In this document: piece after piece, positions 24,670-33,195 of the stretch
How the letters are laid out: each line of letters opens with the position of its first letter
Numbering within the stretch: position 1 is the stretch's first letter
Source of the DNA: Oscillibacter valericigenes
GTDB lineage: Bacteria; Bacillota; Clostridia; Oscillospirales; Oscillospiraceae
NCBI RefSeq assembly: GCF_016902445.1
Contig: NZ_JACSNX010000002.1
Location: forward strand, 62,001 to 126,000
Reading direction: 5' to 3'
DNA: 64,000 nucleotides
Position numbers and translations under genes: made by a program
Notes under the pieces: generated by a model
Seen by the model: only the letters and a program-made list of their open reading frames with translations
Databases searched by the model: none
What the model was told of the DNA's origin: nothing

Positions 24670-25770
24670 TCATGTCCGGGACTGCTCTGTCTCCGCCTGC
24701 GGATCCGCTGTCTGGACGTCCTCCGCCGTCAGGCGCATCAGGTCCTCCCTGGATACTGTGTCCATGGCCGCCAGGCGGCCCGCCTGCCGGACCAGGATCT
24801 GCTCGAACAGGTTCCGCACGCCCCGGGCGTTGCCGAAGGAGACAGCATCCCCCATCCGCTGCGCCAGCAGGGCCCGCAGGGGCTCCTCCGCCGCCGGATC
24901 CAGGGTGTAGCACCCCTTTTTGCACTGCATCCGGAAGATGTCCAGCAGCTCCTCCTCCGTGTAGTCCGCAAAGTGCAGAAAACGGTTGAACCGGGACTCC
25001 AGCCCGGGATTGGAGTGGATGAACCGCTCCATCAGTCCGTCATAGCCCGCCACGATCACCACCAGGTCGTCCCGGTGGTCCTCCATGGCCTTCAGCAGCG
25101 TGTCGATGGCCTCCTGGCCGAAGTCGTTGGCCCCGCCGCCGTTCAGGGCATAGGCCTCGTCGATGAACAGCACGCCCCCCAGGGCGGAATCGATGACCTT
25201 CCGGGTCTTGATGGCGGTCTGGCCCACATAGCCCGCCACCAGGCCGCTGCGGTCCACCTCCACCAGCTGCCCCTTGGAAAGGATGTCCAGGCTGTGATAG
25301 ATCCGGGCCATCAGCCGGGCAATGGTGGTCTTTCCGGTGCCGGGATTGCCGGTGAACACCATGTGGAGGCTCATGTCCGCAGTGGGCAGGCCGTGTTTCC
25401 GGCGCAGCTGCTCCACCGTGGCCAGATTGATGAGGTCCCGCACCTCCCCCTTCACCGCGGTGAGGCCCACATAGCTCTCCAGCTCCTTCTGCAGATCCTC
25501 GATCTTCTCCTTCGGGGGGACCTGAGCGGCAGTCTCCTGCTTCTCCTCTGCCGTCTCCGGGGTCTTTTCCGCCCCTCCGCCGGAGGCGCCGCGCTTTCCC
25601 TCCGGCGCGGAGGACTTCTGGTCCGGCTTCTCCGGCGGGGCGGGCTCCCGCTTCTCCGGCGCCGGTGTGCCCCAGAAATCCGTGCCCATGCGGCTGAGGT
25701 TGTGCTCCGTCATGGAGCGGATCACCTCCAGCTGCCGCAGGATGATCTCATCCTTTTTGCTCTTGTCCAT
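24670..25770 (-). CDS. CbxX/SpoVK-type AAA ATPase
   Basis: The protein has 366 residues. The first 105 are low-complexity Pro/Glu/Lys-rich sequence after a short helix (QLEVIRSMTEHNLSRMGTDF). An AAA domain follows with Walker A FTGNPGTGKTTIARL, pore loop GYVGQTA, Walker B GGVLFIDEAYAL, and the sensor and arginine-finger region NPGLESRFNRFLHF. These features place it with the CbbX/SpoVK AAA group, hexameric remodelers. The partner is unknown. It is separated from the Gx transporter gene by four bases. Confidence 0.9.
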   Translation of the reverse strand: MDKSKKDEIILRQLEVIRSMTEHNLSRMGTDFWGTPAPEKREPAPPEKPDQKSSAPEGKRGASGGGAEKTPETAEEKQETAAQVPPKEKIEDLQKELESYVGLTAVKGEVRDLINLATVEQLRRKHGLPTADMSLHMVFTGNPGTGKTTIARLMARIYHSLDILSKGQLVEVDRSGLVAGYVGQTAIKTRKVIDSALGGVLFIDEAYALNGGGANDFGQEAIDTLLKAMEDHRDDLVVIVAGYDGLMERFIHSNPGLESRFNRFLHFADYTEEELLDIFRMQCKKGCYTLDPAAEEPLRALLAQRMGDAVSFGNARGVRNLFEQILVRQAGRLAAMDTVSREDLMRLTAEDVQTADPQAETEQSRT

Positions 25771-25774
25771 CTGC

Positions 25775-26290
25775 TCACGCTCCCCACAGCTTCGTATGCG
25801 CCAGTGCCCGGAACAGGCAGGCGGCGATCAGTCCCGTCAGCGCCCCCGTGAACAGGGACACCCCCAGCAGCACCGGCAGGTAGTACAGCGGCGCCGTGCT
25901 GCCCAGCGTCAGCACCGCCGCCGCCACCTGTCCGCAGTTGTGGGCCGCCGCCCCGCCCACGGACACGCCGTAGACGGAGAGCCCCTTCAGCCGGGACAGG
26001 CCGATCATCACCGCCATGGCGGTCACGCCTCCCAGGACCGAAAAGATCAGGGCGTTCATGTTCCCCGCGAACACCGCACCCAGCAGGCACCGGGCCATCA
26101 GGATCAGCAGCGCCTGCCCCGGCCCCAGGGCGTACAGGGCGAACAGCGTCACGATATTGGCCAGCCCCAGCTTGATCCCCGGAATGGGGATGGCCAGGGA
26201 CAGGGGGAAGAAATTCTCCAGATAGCTGAGCGCCAGCGCCATGGCCGTCAGTACCGCACACAGCGTCAGCTGTCTCGTCGTCAGTTTCAT
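25775..26290 (-). CDS. Gx transporter family membrane protein
   Basis: The 171-residue protein has five or six hydrophobic segments, with IPIPGIKLGLANIVTLFALY and GNMNALIFSVLGGVTA, the marks of the Gx transporter (HepA-like) family. The family belongs to substrate-binding S-components related to ECF transporters, and the extracellular electron transfer protein EetB is a member. Its operon partners ApbE and NusG domain II support a flavin-, quinone- or isoprenoid-linked role. The start has a strong AAGGAGG site. Confidence 0.88.
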   Translation of the reverse strand: MKLTTRQLTLCAVLTAMALALSYLENFFPLSLAIPIPGIKLGLANIVTLFALYALGPGQALLILMARCLLGAVFAGNMNALIFSVLGGVTAMAVMIGLSRLKGLSVYGVSVGGAAAHNCGQVAAAVLTLGSTAPLYYLPVLLGVSLFTGALTGLIAACLFRALAHTKLWGA

Positions 26291-26299
26291 GGCGCCTCC

Positions 26300-26713
26300 T
26301 TATCCGATCACCAGGTCCACGCCGCTGTCCGCCGCCGGGCCGCCCTCCAGCTGGATGACGATCCGGGCCGGCAGGCACACGATGCTCTGGCCGCCGCGGG
26401 TGATCTTTCCGGTGTGGACGCAGTCCTGGGTGGGGCAGTCGGATGCCGTCACCTGTGCGGAGCCGGGGCCGAAGGTCACCCGGAGCGTGCAGCCGTTGGC
26501 CGTGTAGGTCCGCTCCTCCGGCTCTGTCAGGTCCGCCAGCACCACCTGGTCCACCGTCTCGCCGTCCGCAGACACCACGGCCGTCAGCGGGCCGCTCTGT
26601 CCGCCCCCGGTCCAGACCAGCGCGGCGCAGGCCACCGCCAGCACCAGCACGACGGCCGCGGCCAGGCCGTCCCAGCCGTTGGGCCGCAGCTTAGGAGATG
26701 ACTTCATACGCAT
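26300..26713 (-). CDS. NusG domain II-containing membrane-anchored protein
   Basis: The protein has 137 residues: one N-terminal membrane segment (LAAAVVLVLAVACAALVW), then an extracytoplasmic domain with DCPTQDCVHTGKITRGGQSIVC and LPARIVIQLEG. That sequence is typical of NusG domain II (not the transcription factor). It overlaps the end of apbE by about 20 bases. Such proteins recur beside ApbE and Gx transporters in Firmicutes electron-transfer gene sets. The two cysteines in CPTQDC are conserved-looking. Confidence 0.87.
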   Translation of the reverse strand: MRMKSSPKLRPNGWDGLAAAVVLVLAVACAALVWTGGGQSGPLTAVVSADGETVDQVVLADLTEPEERTYTANGCTLRVTFGPGSAQVTASDCPTQDCVHTGKITRGGQSIVCLPARIVIQLEGGPAADSGVDLVIG

Positions 26714-27743
26714 ACCCCGCCGTCTCGTCCGGCTGGAACCGGTCCGCGATGCCGTCCGTCACCAGCAGCCGGCCGTCCTCCGTCACCAAGATCAGATCAA
26801 AATCGTAGACGCCGCTGCGCCAGAAGTCCAGGGCCCGCTCCTCCCCCATGACGAACAGGGCGGTGGAGAGGGCGTCGCACATGGTGCCGTTGCCCACGGT
26901 CCCGTCCGCCACCACGGTGACGGAGGTGAGCCCGCTCTCCGCCGGATGGCCGGTGGCCGGGTCGATGATGTGGTGATAGGTCTTCCCGTTCTCTTCAAAA
27001 TACCGCTGATAGCCGCCGGAGGTGACGGCGAATCCGTCCCCCATCCGCAAAATGCCGGTGTAGGCCTCCGCCTCGCCTGCCCGGGCGGGATCCTGAACGC
27101 CGATCCGCCAGGGCTCTCCCTTCAGATTCCCGCCGCAGACCCAGGTGTTGCCGCCCAGGTCCACGATGCCGTGGGTGATCCCGTGTTCCTGATAGATCGC
27201 CGCCACGGCGTCGCTGGCATAGCCCTTGGCGATGGCGCCCAGGTCGATCTGGGTCCCCTGGTCCAGGGACACCGCCGACGCGCCGTCCAGATGGACGTGC
27301 TCCGACCCCACGTGGGCCAGCAGCCCCGCCAGCTCCTCCTGCGCGGGCACCCGGTAGGCGTCCTCCGTAAACCCCCAGGCGGAGGACACCGGCGCCAGCG
27401 TGATGTCAAAGGCGCCGTCTGTGGCCTGGCTGAAGGCCAGCGCCCGGGCGATCAGGTCATAGAGCTCCGCGCCGACTTCCACAGAGGTGCCCGCCTCCGC
27501 GCGGTTCAGCTGAGACACCGCGCTGTCCTCCCGGGTGCGGGACAGCTCTTCATCCAGTCGGTAGATCTCGTCCTCCGCCGCGGCGAGGGCCTCTGCCGTC
27601 TCACCGCCGGTGGCCTGCAGCCCCATCACCGTGTCCATGGCAAATACCTGCGCCGTCTGCATCTCCTGTGCCGCAGCACCGCCGCAGGCAGTCAGGCTCC
27701 CCGCCAGCAGCAGCGCCGCCAGCAGCGCGCCAAAACGTCTCAT
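26691..27743 (-). CDS. apbE: FAD:protein FMN transferase (ApbE), lipoprotein
   Basis: The protein has 350 residues. A lipoprotein signal (MRRFGALLAALLLAGSLTAC) ends at the lipobox cysteine. The ApbE domain includes VFAMDTVMGLQATG, IDLGAIAKGYASD, GGNTWVCGG, ITSGGYQRYF-type sequence and HHIIDPATGHPAES. ApbE attaches FMN from FAD to threonine of extracytoplasmic flavoproteins. Of several in-frame ATGs, 27743 follows AGAGGA at good spacing and gives a clean signal peptide. It heads the leftward operon. No FMN-acceptor protein is visible nearby. Confidence 0.93.
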   Translation of the reverse strand: MRRFGALLAALLLAGSLTACGGAAAQEMQTAQVFAMDTVMGLQATGGETAEALAAAEDEIYRLDEELSRTREDSAVSQLNRAEAGTSVEVGAELYDLIARALAFSQATDGAFDITLAPVSSAWGFTEDAYRVPAQEELAGLLAHVGSEHVHLDGASAVSLDQGTQIDLGAIAKGYASDAVAAIYQEHGITHGIVDLGGNTWVCGGNLKGEPWRIGVQDPARAGEAEAYTGILRMGDGFAVTSGGYQRYFEENGKTYHHIIDPATGHPAESGLTSVTVVADGTVGNGTMCDALSTALFVMGEERALDFWRSGVYDFDLILVTEDGRLLVTDGIADRFQPDETAGYAYEVIS

Positions 27744-27795
27744 ACGCAAATTCCTCTTGTCGTCAGTATTTTTCAGAAAAAATCCCATAATAGAG

Positions 27796-27824
27796 AGTAT
27801 ATCACGCCGTCCGGCATATCTCAA
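27796..27824 (-). promoter_or_regulatory. Promoter of the apbE operon
   Basis: Minus strand: TTGAGA (27824-27819), a 17-base spacer, TATACT (27801-27796). Confidence 0.75.
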
Positions 27825-27876
27825 CCGGCAATCCTGGATCCTGCTGGAAAAAAGGGAAAACCCTGGTCAGTTCCCC

Positions 27877-27905
27877 TTGCAAAAAGGGGAATTATCTGCT
27901 ATACT
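27877..27905 (+). promoter_or_regulatory. Promoter of the 254-residue membrane protein
   Basis: TTGCAA (27877-27882), a 17-base spacer and TATACT (27900-27905). A short inverted repeat (CCCCTTGCAAAAAGGGG) overlaps the -35 box. Confidence 0.72.
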
Positions 27906-27980
27906 ATCACAGTATGCCGACGGTGGAGCCTGTTCTTCCGCGGTCATTTTCGATTTAAATACCCTGGAGGTTATTCTAAT

Positions 27981-28745
27981 ATGTCGAAAAATCCTGTCAG
28001 CAAATCCAAGCCGGTCAAGCGCAATGAGCCCATGCGCAACGCCCTGAAGTTCTTCGTGGCCGGCTGCGTGGCGGAGATCTATCTGCTGGTGATCCGCCGC
28101 TTCTATGTAAACGGCACGGTGGAGCAGCTCCTGGCCTGTGATGCGGCCCTGCCCTATCTGATGGGTGTCGGTGCGGCGGTGGCCGTGGTGGGGCTTGTGC
28201 TGGCCATTCTCTGGCGCCAGGCCGCCGGCCGCCGCTGGATCGGCTGGTCTGTATTCGCCGCGGGCGTATTCCTGGGCGGCTCCGCTCTGTTTATCAAGAT
28301 GTTTTACGACTCTGCCCTCACGCTGCTGTGCGTGGTGGTCCCCGTTGCCATGCTGCTGGGCATTCTCTGGAACCTGTATGACCGGGAGTGCGCCTGGTCC
28401 CTGACGATCCTGGGCACGTCCCTGATCGCCCTCTGGGTCTGCCGCCGGGTGCTGAACAGCATCTATCTGGGCACTTATGTGCGGATCCTGGCTGTGGTCT
28501 ATATCGTTCTGCTGCTGGTGGCCGCTTTTCTGGCCAACAAGGCGGACAAAAACGGCGGCAGGCTGGGCAAGCTCCAGGTGCTGACTGCCGGAGCCGATCC
28601 CCTACCCGTCTATCTGGCCTGCGGGCTGTCCGTCGCGGCGCTGGCTGTGGCCCTGTTCAGCAGCACCATCGCCTATTACGCCATGTGGGCGCTGGCCATC
28701 GTGGTCTTTGCCCTGGCGGTGTACTACACGGTCAAGCAGCTCTAA
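27981..28745 (+). CDS. Polytopic membrane protein of unknown function
   Basis: The protein has 254 residues: a basic N-terminus (MSKNPVSKSKPVKRNEPMRN), then about seven hydrophobic segments. There are no catalytic motifs. The ATG at 27981 follows GGAGG; the long open frame upstream of it is antisense to apbE. It is a single-gene unit with a promoter and a terminator. Confidence 0.85.
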   Translation: MSKNPVSKSKPVKRNEPMRNALKFFVAGCVAEIYLLVIRRFYVNGTVEQLLACDAALPYLMGVGAAVAVVGLVLAILWRQAAGRRWIGWSVFAAGVFLGGSALFIKMFYDSALTLLCVVVPVAMLLGILWNLYDRECAWSLTILGTSLIALWVCRRVLNSIYLGTYVRILAVVYIVLLLVAAFLANKADKNGGRLGKLQVLTAGADPLPVYLACGLSVAALAVALFSSTIAYYAMWALAIVVFALAVYYTVKQL

Positions 28746-28760
28746 AGCGTTCTGCAAGCG

Positions 28761-28797
28761 CGCCCCTTCGGGAATGTCCCGAAGGGGCGTTTTTGTT
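28761..28797 (+). terminator. Rho-independent terminator
   Basis: CGCCCCTTCGGGA / TCCCGAAGGGGCG followed by TTTTTGTTT. Confidence 0.92.
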
Positions 28798-28808
28798 TCC
28801 TGACAGCA

Positions 28809-28838
28809 AGAGGCGGCCTGAACACACAGGCCGCCTCT
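28809..28838 (-). terminator. Possible terminator of the DUF4127 gene
   Basis: A perfect stem (AGAGGCGGCCTG / CAGGCCGCCTCT) lies just after the DUF4127 stop codon, but it lacks a clear T-run on the minus strand. Confidence 0.45.
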
Positions 28839-28844
28839 GCTCGT

Positions 28845-30635
28845 TCACTTATAATAGACGCCCAAAAACGACTCGTGGGGCTCTGTGAAGTCCCCCAGCC
28901 GGATCTCCATGCCGATCTCAAAGGCCCGGTCCCAGGGGAAGCTGTAATCCTCCAGCGCCACGCCGCCCCAGCCCCGCTCGGCATACTCCTCAGCGGGGGG
29001 CAGCGCGGAGATGAAATTGCTCCGCTCCAGGTTTTCGATCACCGGGGCCGCGGCCTCCGCCATGCCGGTCTCCAGCCGGTCCAGGACGGCCTCCCGGTCG
29101 ATGTCCGGTGTCCAGAAGTTGTCCGCATTACCCTGGAGGTCGTTCCGGACGAAGTTCAAAATGTCGTTGCGCACGATGTTCTTGTAGCAGAAGTCCTTGA
29201 GGATGCTGTCCGCCACTGTCCGGATAAAGGCCCGTTCCGCAGCCTCCGTCTGCTCCCCGTTCTGGAGGAAGGCGTACCGGGCCACACCGTGGCTCAGGGC
29301 CGTGCCGGTAACGATGGCCATGTCCAAAAATCCGGCGTAGCTGATGAGCCAGCCCAGCTCCGCCCGCTCCGTCAGCGCCTCGTGGAAGGCGGTGCCGTAG
29401 GTGCCGTTTCCGGCGTCGATGAGGATCGTGGGCAGGCCCGCTTCCCGGTTGTCGTTCAGGCACCGGATCAGGCTGTCGAAATACGCCTGCTGTACCGCGG
29501 GGTCTGCCGGCTGGGTCAGCACCAGCACCTGCAGCTCTTCCGCCCCGGGCTCCGCCGCCGTCAGGCCGAAGAAGTCGAAGTGCTCCGCCATGATGACCTC
29601 CAGCGGCTGGTAGTCATAGGCGCAGGCGGGCTGGTCCTCCGTCCCGCCGAAGTACTGGACGGACACCGCCGCCCCGTCCCAGCCGCTCTCCTCCAGATAC
29701 AGCTTCGTCACCGCCTTGAAGGCCAGGTCGTCCACGCCGGAGAGCAGGGCGTCCCCCTCCCGCAGCTGCGCCCGGAGATAGGCGATCTCGTTTTTCTGGA
29801 TGCTGTCCTCCTCCGAGGAGTCGTCGATGCCCACCAGCACCCGGAACTGGCCCTCCGCCGTTCCCTCCAGGCAGCGGAACATCTCGTCGCTGAGCCGCAG
29901 CTTCCGCTCCCGGGCGGCCAGATAGTCCGCCACGGCCCCCTCCGGCAGAGGCTCCTCCGCCTCCACCGGGACCGGTGTGCCGTCCGCCCCCAGAGCGTAG
30001 TCCGCCACGATGTTTTCAATGGTCAGGTCCGCCCCCTCCAGGTGGGGCCGCGGGGCCATGCCGTAGGACCGCAGGGCATTGTACTCATTGAGACCGAAGC
30101 CGCCATATCCGGTGGTGGCCGCCAGCCGCATCACCGTGTCCAGCAGCCAGACCCGGTTGTCCGCATCCGCCGCCAGCAGATCGATCACCGCCGTCAGCAG
30201 CTCTGTCTCCGTCAGCGTCTCGCCGGTGGAGAGCGTCACCGGGTTCTCGCCGGTCATGGCCCGGGAGCTCACCAGCCCGCCGGAGAGCAGCTGATCCACA
30301 GACAGGATGTACCGGTCGCACCCGGCGGCCTCCTGGGCCGCCACCCACTCGTACAGCGCTCCCCGGTCCCCGTACTGGGTCCCGTTCTCATTCAGGGGCT
30401 GTCCGTCCAGCCGGGTGCGGTACAGGTCCCGCTCCGGCATGGCCAGCTCATAGCCCAGGGACTCTGCCAGATACACCACCCGCTCCGCGTTGTCCGGCCG
30501 GTCGTCCAGGGGAACATAGGCGATCACCGGCGCGTCCGCCCGGGCCACCTCCTGCTCCAGCGGCTCCGTCCGCACCGGTCCGCACCCTGCCAGAAGTGCG
30601 CAGGCCAGTGCCGCCGCCAGCATCCGTTTCCTCAT
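28845..30635 (-). CDS. DUF4127 family lipoprotein
   Basis: The protein has 596 residues. A lipoprotein signal (MRKRMLAAALACALLAGCG) places it outside the membrane. The body matches the DUF4127 pattern: APVIAYVPLDDRPDNAERV at the N-terminus, VDQLLSGGLVSSR, VGIDDSSEEDSIQKNEI and LIDAGNGTYGTAFHEAL. Function of the family is unknown; it has been linked to surface carbohydrate contexts but nothing here shows that. Possible promoter elements lie inside the hairpin-rich region upstream. Confidence 0.88.
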   Translation of the reverse strand: MRKRMLAAALACALLAGCGPVRTEPLEQEVARADAPVIAYVPLDDRPDNAERVVYLAESLGYELAMPERDLYRTRLDGQPLNENGTQYGDRGALYEWVAAQEAAGCDRYILSVDQLLSGGLVSSRAMTGENPVTLSTGETLTETELLTAVIDLLAADADNRVWLLDTVMRLAATTGYGGFGLNEYNALRSYGMAPRPHLEGADLTIENIVADYALGADGTPVPVEAEEPLPEGAVADYLAARERKLRLSDEMFRCLEGTAEGQFRVLVGIDDSSEEDSIQKNEIAYLRAQLREGDALLSGVDDLAFKAVTKLYLEESGWDGAAVSVQYFGGTEDQPACAYDYQPLEVIMAEHFDFFGLTAAEPGAEELQVLVLTQPADPAVQQAYFDSLIRCLNDNREAGLPTILIDAGNGTYGTAFHEALTERAELGWLISYAGFLDMAIVTGTALSHGVARYAFLQNGEQTEAAERAFIRTVADSILKDFCYKNIVRNDILNFVRNDLQGNADNFWTPDIDREAVLDRLETGMAEAAAPVIENLERSNFISALPPAEEYAERGWGGVALEDYSFPWDRAFEIGMEIRLGDFTEPHESFLGVYYK

Positions 30636-30656
30636 GGCATGCCCTCCATTCCAAAA

Positions 30657-30898
30657 GAGCGGAGCCTCCGGCTCCGCTCCATCCGTTCTGCCCCATCCCG
30701 CGCTCCGGGAAAAGGGGCCAGGGGAAAACCTTCCCTCATCCTGCCCCAGGAAAAGGGGCTAGGGGAAAACCAGGGGTCTTCCCCAGTTGATCTGCCTCCG
30801 GCAGATCAAGGATCTCAATCATTTTCGGCAGGACATGCGCCTGCCGAAAATACTTTGACCTGTGCGCCCTGGGCGCACACACCAGTCCGCAGACTGGT
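30657..30898. repeat. Hairpin array and 23-bp direct repeat upstream of DUF4127
   Basis: Hairpins lie at 30657-30679, 30787-30809, 30821-30851, 30861-30879 and 30881-30898. Two copies of GGAAAAGGGGCYAGGGGAAAACC lie at 30708-30730 and 30749-30771. The loops AGGACATGCGCCT and GTCCGCAGAC recur, inverted, in the nrdD-nrdG array with different stems. No gene is seen here. It may be a dispersed structured repeat family of this genome. Confidence 0.75.
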
Positions 30899-30903
30899 GG
30901 TGG

Positions 30904-31046
30904 GGGAGGTCGAGGGGAAAGCGGTGAAGCGCCGCCAGCGGCGGATGAAGCGAACCGCTTTCGAGGCAGCGGCGCGATTGGCGGCCCGAATAGGGCCGGG
31001 AATCGCAATGCCGCAACGGTGCAAGCCCGCTCCCCCTCGAGGTTGC
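30904..31046. other. Candidate multi-stem structured RNA/DNA element
   Basis: Nested inverted repeats suggest a branched fold. An outer helix pairs GGGGGAG and CGAGGGG (30902-30917) with CTCCCCC and CCCCTCG (31030-31040). Inside are GAAAGCGGT (30917-30925) with ACCGCTTTC (30954-30962), enclosing CCGCC-AGC-GGCGG, and GCGGCGCGATT (30969-30979) with AATCGC and GCCGC (31001-31014), enclosing CGGCCC-GAATA-GGGCCG. It lies just after ybaB. The strand is not determined, and no known RNA family was recognised. Confidence 0.5.
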
Positions 31047-31047
31047 A

Positions 31048-31416
31048 TCACAGCCCGAACGCCCCCAGGTCCAGTCCGCCGGTGGCCTGCTCGATGCCCT
31101 TGTCCATGGCCTCGCCGGCCTGGCGCAGAGCCTCGTTGACGGCGGACACCACCAGGTCCTGGAGCATCTCCACATCCTCAGGGTCCACAGCCTCCGGCTT
31201 GATGGTCACGGCCAGCACTTCCTTCTTGCCGTTGACCTTGGCCTCCACCACGCCGCCGCCCACGCTGGCGGTGAACTCCTGGTTCTCCACGGCCTCCTGT
31301 GCCGCGTTCACCTGCTCCTGCATCTGCTGGATGCGGGCCTGCATCTCCGCCTGGCGCTGTGCGCCGGTCATCTTCATGCTGCCGTTGGTAAATCCGCGGC
31401 GTGCACTGTATCCCAT
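31048..31416 (-). CDS. YbaB/EbfC family nucleoid-associated protein
   Basis: The protein has 122 residues with a Gly/Arg/Met-rich start (MGYSARRGFTNGSMKM), a coiled segment (RQAEMQARIQQMQEQVNAAQ), and the YbaB core FTASVGGGVVEAKVNGKKEV plus DPEDVEMLQDLVVSAVNEAL. These small dimers bind DNA. It follows dnaX by about 20 bases, the classic dnaX-ybaB order; recR, often the third gene, is absent here. An AAAGGAGAG site precedes the ATG. Confidence 0.93.
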   Translation of the reverse strand: MGYSARRGFTNGSMKMTGAQRQAEMQARIQQMQEQVNAAQEAVENQEFTASVGGGVVEAKVNGKKEVLAVTIKPEAVDPEDVEMLQDLVVSAVNEALRQAGEAMDKGIEQATGGLDLGAFGL

Positions 31417-31435
31417 AACTGGTCTCTCCTTTGCT

Positions 31436-33172
31436 TTACTTGATCTCGATATTGTCGAACTGACTGCCGAACTTCAGCAGGTTCTGCAGATTTTCCCGGG
31501 GCGTGGCCCTGGGCGGCTCCCCCACCCGGAAGGCCAGACGCACCGGCACTCCGCCGCCGGCGGCCTCCTCGGCCAGGGCGTTCCGCACCCGGTCGTTGTC
31601 CAGCCGCCCCAGCGTGATGTCGTCCGGGGCGTAGACCGTCAGCAGGTCGCCCTCCAGCACACCGGTGCACATGTCCAGAAACACCCGGTACATGGGCGGC
31701 AGGCGGCCCTTGCAGCCCTCTGCCAGCGCCCGCCACCAGCTGCCGCCCGCGGCGGCCGGAGCGGGCTGCTCCGCGCTCTGTGCCGTGCCCGCAGCGGCCG
31801 GTGCCTTTGGCGCCGTGTCTGCGGCAGGCGGTGCCTCCGGCACGTCGAACACCCGCTCTCCCGGCTCTTCCGGCAGCGGGGGCTCCTCCGGCAGGGGCGG
31901 ACGCTCCGCCTCCTCCGCCGGTGCCTCCCATGGAGGCGTGTCCCGGACCGGCGTCTTGGCCGGCGCGCTCTGCGGAGACGGCTTCGCCGCTCCGGCGCTC
32001 CCGGCCGCGGCTGCCCGCAGCACCTGTCCCCGCTGGACGCCATCCTCCAGCCGCTGGATCCGGGCCTCCAGCGCCGTCAGGTCGCCGGAGAGGGACTCGT
32101 CACACAGCCGCAGGAGGCACAGCTCCGCATCCGTGCGGCGGTTGGAACTGTAATAGAGGTCCGCCGACGCCTTCTGCAGCGTGGTGGCCAGATAGATCAG
32201 CCGGGAGGCGGAGATGTCCTTCCCCAGCCTGTCCAGGGTGCTGCTGTCGTATCCGCCGGAGAGCAGCGCCGCGCCGCCCTCGGGCGCCGTCCGCCGCAGC
32301 AGCAGGTCCCGCACCAGCGTGCTGAGCTCCCCCAGCACGGCGCCCACATCCTTTCCGCCCTGGTACAGCTGGTCCAGCTGCAGCAGGGCCCCCTTGGCGT
32401 CCCGGCCCAGGATCCGCTCCATCAGCTGGGCGGTCTGGAGATTTCCCGCCAGTCCCAGCGCCTCCAGCACGGCCCGGCTGTCCACGGTGCCGCCCACGGC
32501 GGCGCACTGGTCCAGCAGGCTCAGTCCGTCCCGCAGGGCGCCGTCCGCCAGGCGGCTCAGCAGCTCCGCGCCGTCCGCCGTCAGGCCGATGCCCTCCTGC
32601 TCCGCCACATACAGCAGCCGCGCCGCAATGTCCTGGGGCCTGATGCGCTTGAAGGAGAACCGCTGGCACCGGGAGAGGATGGTGGCGGGCACCTTGTGGA
32701 GCTCCGTGGTCGCCAGAATGAACATCAGGTGCTCCGGCGGCTCCTCCAGGATCTTCAGCAGGGCGTTGAAGGCCGGTGTGGAGAGCATGTGGACCTCGTC
32801 CACGATATAGACCCGCTTCTTCACATTGGCGGGAGAGTAGATGGCCTCGTCCCGCAGGGCCCGGACCTGGTCCACGCCGTTGTTGGAGGCGGCGTCCAGC
32901 TCCAGCACATCCAGAAAGCTGCCGTTTTCGATGCCCACGCAGGAGGGGCACTGGCAGCAGGGATCGCCGTCCACCGGATGCTCGCAGTTGACGGCCTTGG
33001 CCAGGATCTTGGCGCAGGTGGTCTTGCCGGTGCCCCGGGTGCCGGTGAAGAGGTACGCGTGGGAGGTGCGGCCCTCCGCCACCTGCCTGCGCAGCGTCTG
33101 CGTGATGTGGGACTGGCCGATGACGTCAGAGAACGTCTTGGGCCGCCATTTCCGATACAGCGCCTGGTACAA
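31436..33172 (-). CDS. dnaX: DNA polymerase III subunit gamma/tau
   Basis: The protein has 578 residues. It begins LYQALYRKWRPKTFSDVIGQ, has Walker A FTGTRGTGKTTCAKIL, the zinc ligands NCEHPVDGDPCCQCPSC, Walker B YIVDEVHMLS, sensor EEPPEHLMFILATTE, and a Pro/Ala-rich linker before the tau-specific C-terminal domain. It loads the sliding clamp. The start is a TTG at 33172 after GGGGAGGTGG; the open frame further upstream runs into the SRP RNA. It is transcribed leftward with ybaB. Confidence 0.96.
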   Translation of the reverse strand: MYQALYRKWRPKTFSDVIGQSHITQTLRRQVAEGRTSHAYLFTGTRGTGKTTCAKILAKAVNCEHPVDGDPCCQCPSCVGIENGSFLDVLELDAASNNGVDQVRALRDEAIYSPANVKKRVYIVDEVHMLSTPAFNALLKILEEPPEHLMFILATTELHKVPATILSRCQRFSFKRIRPQDIAARLLYVAEQEGIGLTADGAELLSRLADGALRDGLSLLDQCAAVGGTVDSRAVLEALGLAGNLQTAQLMERILGRDAKGALLQLDQLYQGGKDVGAVLGELSTLVRDLLLRRTAPEGGAALLSGGYDSSTLDRLGKDISASRLIYLATTLQKASADLYYSSNRRTDAELCLLRLCDESLSGDLTALEARIQRLEDGVQRGQVLRAAAAGSAGAAKPSPQSAPAKTPVRDTPPWEAPAEEAERPPLPEEPPLPEEPGERVFDVPEAPPAADTAPKAPAAAGTAQSAEQPAPAAAGGSWWRALAEGCKGRLPPMYRVFLDMCTGVLEGDLLTVYAPDDITLGRLDNDRVRNALAEEAAGGGVPVRLAFRVGEPPRATPRENLQNLLKFGSQFDNIEIK

Positions 33173-33195
33173 AAGGCCACCTCCCCAAAAAGCAT

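Noticed and set aside
26679-27980. A 434-codon N-terminal extension of the 254-residue membrane protein
   Set aside because: It runs antisense to apbE; the ATG at 27981 has a GGAGG site and its own promoter.
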